64,000 nt of DNA from NCBI GenBank assembly GCA_029338735.1, contig JAQYAY010000057.1:1-64000 (forward strand). Reading direction: 5' to 3'. The position numbers were made by a program, and so were the translations under genes. Origin of the DNA: Lachnospiraceae bacterium. Lineage in GTDB: Bacteria > Bacillota > Clostridia > Lachnospirales > Lachnospiraceae. How positions within the stretch are numbered: position 1 is the first letter of the stretch; every line of letters starts with the position of its first letter. Below, piece by piece: positions 25,394 to 33,867 of the stretch. Below the pieces are notes generated by a model that was not told the origin of the DNA, ran no database searches, and was given only the letters and a program-made list of their open reading frames with translations.

Positions 25394-26527
25394 ATGCTCA
25401 ACCAGCTTCTTCGTATCTTCTCCTGTAGCTAATATATCATCCAGAGCAGGTGATTCATCATAGTCTGATTCCATCATTGCCTGCTGTATGAGCATCGGAA
25501 TCTCTATGAATTTTATCCTGCCTTCAAGAAAAGCCTTTACTGCCTCTTCATTGGCTGCATTGTATACGCATGGCATATTGCCGCCTGTGATACTTGCATC
25601 AAAGGCGAGCTGCAGTCCGAAAAATGTCTCCATATCTGGATGATAGAAATGCAGTGTGCCGACCTCAAACAGATCAAGCGGCTCCACGTCAAGCTCTGCT
25701 CGTCTCGGATATGTAAGAGCATAATGGATAGGAATCTTCATATCAGGAACGCCCATCTGACCTATCACTGCTCCGTCGTCAAACTCAACTGCAGAATGCA
25801 GGATACTCTCAGGATGGACAAGTACCTGAATCCTGTTCACCGGCACATCAAAGAGCCAGTGAGCTTCCATTACTTCAAGTCCTTTATTCACCATTGATGC
25901 TGAATCGATAGTGACCTTTTTGCCCATTGACCAGTTCGGATTGTGAAGTGCATCATCAAGAGTCACTTTTTCAAGCTCCTCATAGCTCATTCCACGAAAT
26001 GGACCACCTGAAGCTGTAAGCAGGATCCTTTTTATCTCTTCAGACTTATTGCCTTTTATACTCTGAAAAATAGCTGAATGCTCTGAATCTACAGGAAGTA
26101 TCTTTACACCGTTTTCTTTTGCAAGAGGCATGATGATCTGTCCAGCTGCTACAAGTGTCTCCTTGTTGGCCAGAGCTATGTTCCTGCCCTTTTTTATTGC
26201 ATAGACTGTAGGCATGATTCCTCGCATACCTACAATAGCATTGAGCAGCAGATCAGCCTCTGAATCCTCTGCCACAGCCTTTAGTCCTGCATCACCATAC
26301 ATGACGTCAATTGGCAGTTCCTTAAGATCTTCAGCCAGCCATTTTGCATCCTCTTCGCGCTCACATGAGATGAGATGAGGCATATATTTGCGAGCCTGCT
26401 TTAAGAGCAGATCTCTGTTCCTGCCACATGCCAGTGCCGTGACTTTTATATCAGACATCTGGTCGATGACCTCGAGAGCCTGTGTTCCAATCGAGCCTGT
26501 TGAACCGATTATTGCTAATTTTTTCAT
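25373..26527 (-). CDS. dxr: 1-deoxy-D-xylulose 5-phosphate reductoisomerase
   Basis: This 384-residue enzyme makes MEP from DXP with NADPH, the first committed step of the MEP pathway. It has the NADPH loop GSTGSIGTQALEV, the metal and substrate residues in LPVDSEHSA and TASGGPF, and the flexible NPNWSMGKKVTIDSASMVNKGLE region. Length is typical. It follows cdsA by ten bases. The final residues (LITQNS) are encoded by heptamer repeats, so the C-terminus may vary between strains. Confidence 0.98.
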   Translation of the reverse strand: MKKLAIIGSTGSIGTQALEVIDQMSDIKVTALACGRNRDLLLKQARKYMPHLISCEREEDAKWLAEDLKELPIDVMYGDAGLKAVAEDSEADLLLNAIVGMRGIMPTVYAIKKGRNIALANKETLVAAGQIIMPLAKENGVKILPVDSEHSAIFQSIKGNKSEEIKRILLTASGGPFRGMSYEELEKVTLDDALHNPNWSMGKKVTIDSASMVNKGLEVMEAHWLFDVPVNRIQVLVHPESILHSAVEFDDGAVIGQMGVPDMKIPIHYALTYPRRAELDVEPLDLFEVGTLHFYHPDMETFFGLQLAFDASITGGNMPCVYNAANEEAVKAFLEGRIKFIEIPMLIQQAMMESDYDESPALDDILATGEDTKKLVEHLITQNS

Positions 26528-26537
26528 ACTTTTTTCC

Positions 26538-27359
26538 TTATATCATAAATGTGATCAGATAGTAAATGACCGGTGCCGTTATGAGCACTGAATCGAATCT
26601 GTCAAGAATACCGCCATGTCCCGGTATCAGCTTTCCATAATCCTTGATTTCTGCATTTCTCTTTATGGCAGAAGCAGCCAGGTCTCCGACCATTGAAATA
26701 AGCGCTCCTATGCATGACAGGATGCTCAGGATTATGATTCCATTAGTCCCGAGATATGTGAGGTGCTGCCTGAATATCATCATATAGATCAGGTTTAAAA
26801 GAAATGCACCGGCTAATCCGCCAATACCACCTTCTATTGTCTTCTTTGGTGAAAGTACAGGAGCCATCTTATGCTTGCCGAATAGTCTTCCAGCGCAGTA
26901 TGCACATGTATCACATCCCCACGCAGTAAGGAAGATAAGCCATACAAGGTACTTGCCATGAGTATAGATCCTCGCCTGATAGATATATGAGAGCATCACT
27001 GACACATATACAGGTCCGAAGAAAAGCTCAGCAATCTGCTCAATCAGAAGCTTCGGATATGAAAATACATAGAAGAAAAGTATGGCAATAACAAGGCATA
27101 CTATGAGCATGACTATCGGTATGACAGTCTTGCCTTCTACGAGATTATTGGTCCTTAGAGCCCAATAATATACTAATGTAAAAATATACCCGCACCATGC
27201 AGCAGGCTCCTTATGAAGCCCGAGTGCCCTGTAATACTCGAATAATCCGATGAGTGAAATCACACATGTCGATATCAGCAGAACTGTCCCACCGGTCACA
27301 ATAAATAAAAGTGCCAGTATTACGAGTACTACACCACTTAATAATCTGGTTCTAAACAT
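26538..27359 (-). CDS. cdsA: phosphatidate cytidylyltransferase
   Basis: This 273-residue membrane enzyme makes CDP-diacylglycerol from phosphatidate and CTP, the branch point of phospholipid synthesis. About eight hydrophobic segments are visible. The family signature is present near the C-terminus as KRNAEIKDYGKLIPGHGGIL followed by DRFDS. Its start lies three bases after the uppS stop, which implies co-translation. The order uppS-cdsA-dxr-rseP-ispG-polC is the classical Firmicute arrangement. Confidence 0.97.
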   Translation of the reverse strand: MFRTRLLSGVVLVILALLFIVTGGTVLLISTCVISLIGLFEYYRALGLHKEPAAWCGYIFTLVYYWALRTNNLVEGKTVIPIVMLIVCLVIAILFFYVFSYPKLLIEQIAELFFGPVYVSVMLSYIYQARIYTHGKYLVWLIFLTAWGCDTCAYCAGRLFGKHKMAPVLSPKKTIEGGIGGLAGAFLLNLIYMMIFRQHLTYLGTNGIIILSILSCIGALISMVGDLAASAIKRNAEIKDYGKLIPGHGGILDRFDSVLITAPVIYYLITFMI

Positions 27360-27362
27360 ATA

Positions 27363-28064
27363 TTAAACCTTTCCGTACCTACGATTCCTATGCCTGTATG
27401 TATCCACTGCCTTCTTCAGCTCATCCTCTGTGAAATCCGGCCAGTCTACAGGAGTAAAATAAAATTCAGCATATGCCAGCTGCCAGAGCAGGAAATTCGA
27501 AAGCCTCTGCTCTCCGCTCGTCCTGATAAGGAGATCCGGGTCCGGGATATCAGCAGTATCAAGGTACGATGAGAACTTCTCCTCAGTGATCTCGGAAGGA
27601 TCCTTCACATCCTGATACATTCGCCTGATGGCTCTCACCATCTCGTCTCTGCTGCCGTAATTGATACAGATGCACAGACACATGCCTGTATTATCCTTTG
27701 TCGCTTCTTCAAGCTCTGTGGCTTCTTTCAGAAGGACATCGGGCAGGCCACTCTTGTCACCGATGATAAGGGCTCTCATTCCTTCCTGCAGACACAGTCT
27801 CTGACAGATCCTCATGTACTTTGCCAGAAGCTTCATCAGAGTAGATACCTCGTCCTTCGGACGATTCCAGTTCTCAGTAGAAAAAGCATACAGAGAAAGG
27901 TACTTTATCCCAAGTTCATTGGCTGCTTTTGTGATCGGTTCTACTCTCTTGGCTCCCTCAATATGCCCGTATGTGCGGGGCATTCCTTTTGCCTTTGCCC
28001 AGCGACCGTTACCATCAAGAATAATGGCTACATGAGTCGGGACTGGCAGTAAATCTTCTTCCAT
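27363..28064 (-). CDS. uppS: undecaprenyl diphosphate synthase (cis-isoprenyl transferase)
   Basis: This 233-residue soluble enzyme adds isopentenyl units to farnesyl diphosphate to make the lipid carrier for the cell wall. D17 in IILDGNGRWAKAKG is the metal-binding Asp; SLYAFSTENWNRP and the C-terminal DLLIRTSGEQRLSNFLLWQ motif are complete. AAAGGAG lies eight bases upstream of the ATG and is preceded immediately by the T-run of the frr terminator, with no room for a promoter. It heads the isoprenoid/lipid gene run. Confidence 0.98.
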   Translation of the reverse strand: MEEDLLPVPTHVAIILDGNGRWAKAKGMPRTYGHIEGAKRVEPITKAANELGIKYLSLYAFSTENWNRPKDEVSTLMKLLAKYMRICQRLCLQEGMRALIIGDKSGLPDVLLKEATELEEATKDNTGMCLCICINYGSRDEMVRAIRRMYQDVKDPSEITEEKFSSYLDTADIPDPDLLIRTSGEQRLSNFLLWQLAYAEFYFTPVDWPDFTEDELKKAVDTYRHRNRRYGKV

Positions 28065-28075
28065 CAGACTCCTTT

Positions 28076-28104
28076 ATAAAAAAATGGGACAGTAAACTGT
28101 CCCA
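28076..28104 (-). terminator. terminator between frr and uppS
   Basis: A perfect 8-bp stem (TGGGACAG with CTGTCCCA, 28085-28104, loop of four) is followed on the minus strand by seven T residues. The T-run ends at the uppS ribosome-binding site. Confidence 0.92.
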
Positions 28105-28127
28105 TAAATATGAATCGAAGCTTGTGA

Positions 28128-28682
28128 TCAGACTGTCATAACTTCTTTTGTCTTGTCATCAATTGCACCATCAATCTTCTTGATGTATTCGTCTGTGAGC
28201 TTCTGGATCTGATCCTCCAGATCCTTGGTCTCATCCTCTGAAAGGTCCTCGGCCTTGCCTGTCTTCTTGACGAAGTCATTGGCATCACGACGGACATTCC
28301 TGATTGCAACCTTGCCGGCCTCACCCATCTTCTTGACGTCCTTGGTGAGCTCCTTACGACGCTCCTCTGTGAGATCCGGGAATACAAGTCTTATCGACTT
28401 GCCGTCATTGGTAGGATTGATACCTATATCAGAGCACATGATAGCCTTCTCAATCTCCTTGAGCATTGATGTCTCCCATGGAGAGATCTGGATCATTCTG
28501 GCCTCTGGTACATTGACATTGGCTACCTGCTGGATTGGAGTGGGTGCTCCATAATAATCAACTGTGATCTTGTCAAGGATATGCGGATTGGCTCTTCCAG
28601 CACGAATGGCTGCGTAATCCTTCAGCAGAGACTCATATGACTTCTGCATCTTATCCTTGAACTCATCTAATCTTTTATCCAT
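28128..28682 (-). CDS. frr: ribosome recycling factor
   Basis: This 184-residue factor splits post-termination ribosomes together with EF-G. It has the family's three-helix bundle and small beta domain: the N-terminal helix with AIRAGRANPHILDKITVDYYG, then PTPIQQVANVNVPEARMIQI, and the C-terminal coiled helices. Length is standard. It follows pyrH by 13 bases and ends with a strong hairpin terminator. Confidence 0.99.
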   Translation of the reverse strand: MDKRLDEFKDKMQKSYESLLKDYAAIRAGRANPHILDKITVDYYGAPTPIQQVANVNVPEARMIQISPWETSMLKEIEKAIMCSDIGINPTNDGKSIRLVFPDLTEERRKELTKDVKKMGEAGKVAIRNVRRDANDFVKKTGKAEDLSEDETKDLEDQIQKLTDEYIKKIDGAIDDKTKEVMTV

Positions 28683-28695
28683 AAATCATTTCCTG

Positions 28696-29391
28696 TTATG
28701 CTGTCACCGTGGTGCCATTGAAGTCACCACTCACAGCCTTTAAAATACTGTCTTTTTCATCGAGAGCAAATACACGCATCGGCATATGATTCTCACTGCA
28801 CATAATAGATGCAGTCAGATCCATGACACCGAGTCTCTGGTCGATTACTTCCTCGAGTGAGATTGTATCATATCTCTTCGCATCAGGATTCACTGCAGGA
28901 TCACTGTCATAGATACCGTCAACAGCCTTGGCCAGAAGTATCATATCAGCACCTATCTCAATTGCACGGAGTGCAGTTGCTGTATCCGTTGAAAAATAAG
29001 GATGTCCTGTACCGCCTGCGAAGAATACTATATGTCCGGCGTTCAGATACTTCTCTGCCCTGTCCTTTGAATACAGCTTCGTAAATGAACCACATTCAAA
29101 CGGAGTCAGGATATTGGTCATCAGACCAGTAGCACGTACTGCCTCAGACATATAAATGCAGTTCATGACTGTTGCAAGCATTCCGATCTGGTCAGCCTGC
29201 GATCTTCCCATATCGCCAGAAGTACGGCCTCTCCAGAAATTCCCGCCGCCAATTACTATTCCGATCTGGATTCCTGTATCTGCAACTTTCTTGATCTGGG
29301 CGGCAACTGAAGCTGCATTGGCTTCATCAAAACCGAAGCCCTTATCACCTGATAATGCTTCACCTGATAATTTCAGAAGGATTCTTTTCAT
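28696..29391 (-). CDS. pyrH: UMP kinase
   Basis: This 231-residue hexameric amino-acid-kinase-fold enzyme phosphorylates UMP to UDP. The N-terminal LLKLSGEALSGDKGFGFD, the IGIVIGGGNFWRG phosphate loop, and the C-terminal LAKAVDGIYDSDPAVNPDAKRY segment are diagnostic. Its start overlaps the end of the bactofilin gene by four bases. pyrH and frr normally follow tsf directly; here two envelope genes are inserted. Confidence 0.99.
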   Translation of the reverse strand: MKRILLKLSGEALSGDKGFGFDEANAASVAAQIKKVADTGIQIGIVIGGGNFWRGRTSGDMGRSQADQIGMLATVMNCIYMSEAVRATGLMTNILTPFECGSFTKLYSKDRAEKYLNAGHIVFFAGGTGHPYFSTDTATALRAIEIGADMILLAKAVDGIYDSDPAVNPDAKRYDTISLEEVIDQRLGVMDLTASIMCSENHMPMRVFALDEKDSILKAVSGDFNGTTVTA

Positions 29392-30311
29392 CCCTGAACC
29401 TCACCGAATACTGCGCTTACATCAACGTCTGCATATGCCTGGGATACACGACCTTCGATGATAGCGCCATTATTGATCTGGACACTCTTTGACTTGATGT
29501 CACCCATTACAACTGCAGAAGTATCAACTACTACAGGTCCCTGTACATCAATGTCACCCTTTACAGCACCTGCGATAACTGCACTTGCTGCTGTCACATT
29601 ACCAACAATGACGGATCCTACACCGATCTTTACAGTGCCGTTTGAGACAACCTCCCCCTGGATATGTGCTGAGTCAGCGAGGAACTCGCTTGCCTGTGAA
29701 TTGCCTGTGATGGTACCGGATACTGTGAGCTTGCCATTGCAGGTCACATTACCATTGATAGTTCCCTGAACGCTTATAGATCCTGTGGAATCGAGATCAC
29801 CAGTGATTGTCATGCCATTTGTGATAACTGCGTTCTCATCTGAAGCATTAGCTATGCTGTCGTTTGTGAAATCCATCTGATTGTCCTCTGTCTTTTCTGT
29901 AGAAATACTCTCTGTTGCTGTCTGTGTAGATTGTCCAAGGATGTCTGCTGCGTTCTCATCCTGCTGTGAATCAGATTCTGTCAGATCATCATCTCCGGAT
30001 GAAGCATTGACTGCACCGCTGAGAAGATCTGCCGGTGAAACTGCTGACTTGCCGTCTGCAGCACCGCTCAGAAGATCAGCTGCTGTCACAGCTCCATCAT
30101 CTGACTTTGCCGAATCATCAGATGAATCAACTTTCTTTGAAACCTTCTCCAGAAGTCCATCAAGCTTGGAAAGCTCTGAATCGACATCGATATTTGAATC
30201 ATCAATCGTGCCCTTCAGATCGTCTTCCTTTTTCTCATCTGCTGCCTTATCTCCAGACATATTGTCTACTGCATCTGAGAAATCATCCTTGAAATCCTTA
30301 AAGAAACTCAT
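29388..30311 (-). CDS. bactofilin (polymer-forming cytoskeletal protein)
   Basis: This 307-residue protein has a long acidic, disordered N-terminal half (residues ~1-160) and a bactofilin beta-helix from about 165 to 295, seen as repeated hydrophobic-Gly steps (ITGDLDSTGSISVQGTINGN and similar). Bactofilins polymerise without nucleotide and position cell-wall enzymes. The linker contains the imperfect repeat ADLLSGA twice (TAADLLSGAADGK, SPADLLSGAVNAS). It lies between a polysaccharide deacetylase gene (16-base gap) and pyrH (4-base overlap). A shared role of bactofilin and deacetylase in cell-wall shaping is inferred from this. Confidence 0.88.
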   Translation of the reverse strand: MSFFKDFKDDFSDAVDNMSGDKAADEKKEDDLKGTIDDSNIDVDSELSKLDGLLEKVSKKVDSSDDSAKSDDGAVTAADLLSGAADGKSAVSPADLLSGAVNASSGDDDLTESDSQQDENAADILGQSTQTATESISTEKTEDNQMDFTNDSIANASDENAVITNGMTITGDLDSTGSISVQGTINGNVTCNGKLTVSGTITGNSQASEFLADSAHIQGEVVSNGTVKIGVGSVIVGNVTAASAVIAGAVKGDIDVQGPVVVDTSAVVMGDIKSKSVQINNGAIIEGRVSQAYADVDVSAVFGEVQG

Positions 30312-30327
30312 TTGATACCTCCATATC

Positions 30328-31254
30328 CTATTTTTTAGAAAGGGTCACATGCTGGATAAGCTTTGTGTCCTGGTCTATCGGCAGCAACAGATCCCCCTCT
30401 TTCTGGAGTTTCTGTATCAATTCCGGTAATGCAGCCACAGTAGAGTCTTTATTCGCCGCATCATGCATCAGAACCACCGACGATTTATATTTTACCACAT
30501 CTGACATAACGTTTTCAATAATTTCGGACGATTTTAATTCATTTGATGTGGCGTCGCCGCTCATCACATTCCAGTCAAAATATTCTACATGTTCACTGTT
30601 CAGGAAACGTATGAGATCTGACATATTTGTATTGCTGACTTTATTGGAACTGCCGCCCGGAAATCTGTAGTACATGCTCTTCACACCAGTTGTGTCATAG
30701 ATCAGATTCCGGATTCTGAAGAAATCTTTTTCAAATGATTTCTCAGATGCATAGACCTGACTGTACTTGTGAGTGTATGAATGCATACCAATGGTATGAC
30801 CCTCGTTAACTATCCTCTTGTACATTTTGAGTGAATGCTTGTCTGTACGTCCGTTTACAAAAAAAGTAGCCTTGACGCTGTAGTCGTCAAGGATATCAAG
30901 TATCTTGTCTGTATTCTTGCTGGGACCATCATCAAAGGTCAGATAGACCTTGCGGACATCGTCCTCTCCCGCCAGATTGTCTGCATCTGTCTTGTATGAA
31001 TTGAGCTTCAGATCATAATCATATGTCAGTGCATCACCACTCGATGACGCTGTACCATGAGAAGACATATATCTGATCGTCTCGTTTAGCTTTTCAATCT
31101 CTCCATTCAGATGATACACACTGTATGACAGAAATCCTATGGCACAGATTGAAAAAATAATCCAGATGACAAGAAATATGGTTATTAAATTTCTGGTCCT
31201 GTGAACCCTGCTGATCTGCTTCCTCTTCTTCTGGATAGCATCCTGTTCATCCAT
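30328..31254 (-). CDS. membrane-anchored polysaccharide deacetylase (NodB domain)
   Basis: This 308-residue protein has a basic N-terminus, one transmembrane helix (residues ~23-45) and an extracellular NodB deacetylase domain from about 105. Catalytic and metal residues are visible in TFDDGPS (Asp-Asp) and GMHSYTH (the two metal His); later motifs RFPGG and VVLMHDA are present. It probably removes acetyl groups from peptidoglycan or another surface glycan. The ribosome-binding site is weak and sits directly after the tsf terminator. It is followed by the bactofilin gene. Confidence 0.9.
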   Translation of the reverse strand: MDEQDAIQKKRKQISRVHRTRNLITIFLVIWIIFSICAIGFLSYSVYHLNGEIEKLNETIRYMSSHGTASSSGDALTYDYDLKLNSYKTDADNLAGEDDVRKVYLTFDDGPSKNTDKILDILDDYSVKATFFVNGRTDKHSLKMYKRIVNEGHTIGMHSYTHKYSQVYASEKSFEKDFFRIRNLIYDTTGVKSMYYRFPGGSSNKVSNTNMSDLIRFLNSEHVEYFDWNVMSGDATSNELKSSEIIENVMSDVVKYKSSVVLMHDAANKDSTVAALPELIQKLQKEGDLLLPIDQDTKLIQHVTLSKK

Positions 31255-31265
31255 TACTTAACCCG

Positions 31266-31312
31266 TCTATAAAATAATAAAAGACACCATACTTTTTTAA
31301 AAATATGGTGCC
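31266..31312 (-). terminator. terminator after tsf
   Basis: A stem of about nine pairs (CACCATA with TATGGTG as core, arms 31283-31291 and 31304-31312) is followed on the minus strand by TCTTTTATTATTTTAT. The next start codon (31254) is only about 12 bases beyond. Confidence 0.88.
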
Positions 31313-31337
31313 TTTGAAATAACTTTTCTAAAAGAAA

Positions 31338-32267
31338 TTACTGCATCTGCTTTGCAACTTCTTCAGCGAAGTTCTCGTTTCTCTTCTCAAGACCTTCACC
31401 AGTCTCAAAACGTACGAACTGCTTGATAGAAAGCTCTGTTCCAGCTGCCTTTGCTACCTGATCGAGGTACTTGGCAACTGACTGCTTGCCATCTTCAGCC
31501 TTTACATATACCTGATCCATCAGGCATACTTCCTTGAGTTCCTTGTTGAGACGGCCCTTAACAATACCAGCCTTTACCTTATCCGGCTTTGCTGCTTCCT
31601 TAGGATCGTTCTCGATCTGAGCCTTGATGATCTCTGTCTCATGATCAAGATACTCCTGATCAACATCTGAATCACGGATATACTTAGGATTCAGAGCAGC
31701 AATCTGCATTGCTACATTGTGAAGAGCTTCCTTGATGTCATCATTTGGAGCCGGGCAGTCAGCATTGATTACAACACCGATTCTTCCGCCGCCATGAATG
31801 TATGAAACAACGATTCCGTTATCAGCTGTAACCTTCTCGAAACGTCTGATAGAAAGCTTCTCGCCGATGACAGCGATCTCTTCATCAAGAGCTTCCTTGA
31901 CAGTCTTGGAAGGATCTGAGATCCACTTGTCTGCAAGGAATCCGTCAATATCACAAGCCTTTGTAGCGAGAGCTGCGTTGGCAACCTCTCTTACATAAGC
32001 CTTGAACTTGTCATTGTTGGCAACGAAATCTGTCTCAGAGTTGACCTCGACGATTGCTGCTGTATTTCCATCTTCTACGATATCAACAAGACCTTCTGCC
32101 GCGATTCTGTCGGCTTTCTTCTCAGCCTTAGCCTGACCATTCTTACGAAGGTACTCGATAGCAGCATCCATATCTCCATTAGTCTCGTTAAGAGCCTTCT
32201 TGCAGTCCATCATTCCTGCACCGGTCTGCTCACGAAGGTCTTTTACCATTTTTGCTGTAACAGCCAT
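31338..32267 (-). CDS. tsf: elongation factor Ts
   Basis: This 309-residue protein recycles EF-Tu by driving out GDP. The N-terminal UBA-like domain (MVKDLREQTGAGMMDCKKAL) and the core with EVNSETDFVANNDKF are typical. AAGGAG lies before the ATG. It follows rpsB, as in most bacteria, but the 57-base gap contains a heptamer array that can fold on itself. It is followed by a terminator. Confidence 0.99.
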   Translation of the reverse strand: MAVTAKMVKDLREQTGAGMMDCKKALNETNGDMDAAIEYLRKNGQAKAEKKADRIAAEGLVDIVEDGNTAAIVEVNSETDFVANNDKFKAYVREVANAALATKACDIDGFLADKWISDPSKTVKEALDEEIAVIGEKLSIRRFEKVTADNGIVVSYIHGGGRIGVVINADCPAPNDDIKEALHNVAMQIAALNPKYIRDSDVDQEYLDHETEIIKAQIENDPKEAAKPDKVKAGIVKGRLNKELKEVCLMDQVYVKAEDGKQSVAKYLDQVAKAAGTELSIKQFVRFETGEGLEKRNENFAEEVAKQMQ

Positions 32268-32285
32268 TTTTTTCTCCTTATTAAG

Positions 32286-32327
32286 TTCGAAGTTCTGAGC
32301 TTTTAACTTAGAACTTATAACTAATTA
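32286..32327. repeat. inverted heptamer array between rpsB and tsf
   Basis: On the plus strand TTCGAAG and TTCTGAG (32286-32299) are followed by CTTTTAA, CTTAGAA, CTTATAA and CTAATTA (32300-32327). The two halves are in opposite orientation and could pair (AAGTTCT with AGAACTT). The rpsB stop codon (32325-32327) is in the last unit. Confidence 0.8.
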
Positions 32328-33068
32328 CTCTTCTGTCTTATTTTCAGTCCCGGCCTCTGCGTCCTTATCAGGAGCCTCTGCCTCTGCACCCTGCTTTGCC
32401 TCGATTACGGCATCAGCCATCTTTGAAACGATAAGCTTGATAGCACGGATAGCATCATCATTACCAGGGATGACATAGTCGAGCTCATCAGGATCGCAGT
32501 TAGTATCAGCAATTCCGATAACTGTGAGTCCGAGCTTGTTGGCCTCATTAACGCAGAGAGCTTCCTTCTTAGGATCAACAACGAAGATAGCGTCCGGGAT
32601 ACGATCCATATCCTTGATTCCGCCAAGGTTCTTTGTCAGCTTCTCCTGCTCCTTCTTGAGGTTGGCAACTTCCTTCTTAGGAAGAACATCGAATGTGCCG
32701 TCTTCAGCCATCTTCTCGATCTTCTTGAGATGCTCGATTCTTGAACGGATAGTACGGAAGTTGGTAAGCATTCCGCCAAGCCATCTCTCATTGACATAGT
32801 ACATTCCGCAACGTGTAGCTTCTTCAGCGATAGTCTCTGAAGCCTGCTTCTTGGTTCCTACGAAGAGGATTGTTCCACCCTGCTGAACGATATCGAAGAC
32901 TGCATTGTATGCTTCATCTACCAGACCTACTGTCTTCTGGAGATCGATGATATGGATACCATTTCTCTCTGTGTAGATGTAAGGAGCCATCTTAGGATTC
33001 CAGCGACGTGTCTGGTGTCCGAAATGAACTCCGGCCTCGAGTAACTGTTTCATTGAAATAACGCTCAT
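32325..33068 (-). CDS. rpsB: 30S ribosomal protein S2
   Basis: This 247-residue protein has the S2 signatures [30 protein letters not shown] and the C-terminal [10 protein letters not shown] region. A Glu/Asp-rich tail of about 20 residues is normal for Clostridia. AGGAGG lies seven bases before the ATG. It has its own promoter and a leader of about 130 bases that begins with a hairpin. It is followed by tsf. Confidence 0.99.
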   Translation of the reverse strand: MSVISMKQLLEAGVHFGHQTRRWNPKMAPYIYTERNGIHIIDLQKTVGLVDEAYNAVFDIVQQGGTILFVGTKKQASETIAEEATRCGMYYVNERWLGGMLTNFRTIRSRIEHLKKIEKMAEDGTFDVLPKKEVANLKKEQEKLTKNLGGIKDMDRIPDAIFVVDPKKEALCVNEANKLGLTVIGIADTNCDPDELDYVIPGNDDAIRAIKLIVSKMADAVIEAKQGAEAEAPDKDAEAGTENKTEE

Positions 33069-33159
33069 TTGTAAACCTCCTATGGTTAATCTTGCATCTG
33101 ACTCATCTGCTCGGGAAACCGCAGTTATACGGCACCATCCGTCACATTATCAGATGTGT

Positions 33160-33192
33160 TAAATAAAAAAGAGACCACCGTGGCCTCTTTTT
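33160..33192 (-). terminator. terminator hairpin in front of rpsB
   Basis: GAGGCCA and TGGTCTC pair (33171-33187, one G-U pair) with A residues before and TTTTTTATTT after on the minus strand; the plus strand also has a T-run. It would stop transcripts leaving the flagellar operon, but it lies downstream of the predicted rpsB promoter, so it may also act as an attenuator in the rpsB leader. Confidence 0.8.
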
Positions 33193-33203
33193 GAGCCTAT
33201 GGT

Positions 33204-33232
33204 ATTTTACCACAAGCATATATACATTGCAA
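33204..33232 (-). promoter_or_regulatory. candidate rpsB-tsf promoter
   Basis: TTGCAA (33227-33232) and TAAAAT (33204-33209) are 17 bases apart on the minus strand, just after the last gene of the flagellar operon. I found no better match between the hairpin and the rpsB start. Confidence 0.55.
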
Positions 33233-33240
33233 GAGAAAAA

Positions 33241-33867
33241 TTATTTTCCTGAAATCTTTCCAGCAATTGATGAATACGATGCACCTTTTTCAAAGCTGTA
33301 CGTTCCTGAATGAATGGTCCTGTCATATCCATGCTGCTCAAGATAATGATTGAAATCAGAGCCTGATTCAACTATACCAGCCTTTTCGAGCTTCTGGCCT
33401 ACATCGTCAGAGGTGTCACCGCTTGAAATACTGATCGATGATCTGGATTTTGGTTTTGCAGCATTCGATACTTTCTTTGTACCTTCTGTCTTCTCTTCTG
33501 CATCATCCTGTTTTTCTTTTTCATCAGCGTCCTTGCCGTCATCAGGCCTGTCACCGGAAGTATGCTGCTTTGTAGTGGTAGTTGTAGTCGTCTTCTGACC
33601 AGTCTTTGAATCGGTGGTCACGGTAGTAGTCGATGAACTGCCGGAAGATGTACTCTTATTCTCTTCTTCCTGAATCTCCTTCAGAGTGCGGCTCTGGGCA
33701 TCTCCTGATGCGCTCTCAGCTTCAACCATTCCGAGCTGTCTGGCGCGTCTCTTTACAGCTTCATCTGACATAGGATTGCCAAAAGCAATACCGATCATAA
33801 AGAGGACACAGGTTACAATGATTCCGAGTCCGAGTCCACGCATATAGTACTTGCGTTTCATGATCAC
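33241..33867 (-). CDS. small MltG/YceG-like membrane protein lacking the catalytic domain
   Basis: This protein of about 206-208 residues has an N-terminal transmembrane helix (~10-28), a Ser/Thr/Lys/Asp-rich low-complexity linker, and a C-terminal segment (from ~150: DDVGQKLEKAGIVESGSDF, then HSGTYSFEKGASYSSIA). That segment resembles the LysM-like subdomain of endolytic transglycosylase MltG. The catalytic domain is absent, so it is probably a glycan-binding or structural protein. Two starts are possible: GTG at 33865-33867, overlapping the upstream stop, or ATG at 33859-33861, ten bases after GGAGG. It is the last gene of the flagellar operon. Confidence 0.65.
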   Translation of the reverse strand: MIMKRKYYMRGLGLGIIVTCVLFMIGIAFGNPMSDEAVKRRARQLGMVEAESASGDAQSRTLKEIQEEENKSTSSGSSSTTTVTTDSKTGQKTTTTTTTKQHTSGDRPDDGKDADEKEKQDDAEEKTEGTKKVSNAAKPKSRSSISISSGDTSDDVGQKLEKAGIVESGSDFNHYLEQHGYDRTIHSGTYSFEKGASYSSIAGKISGK

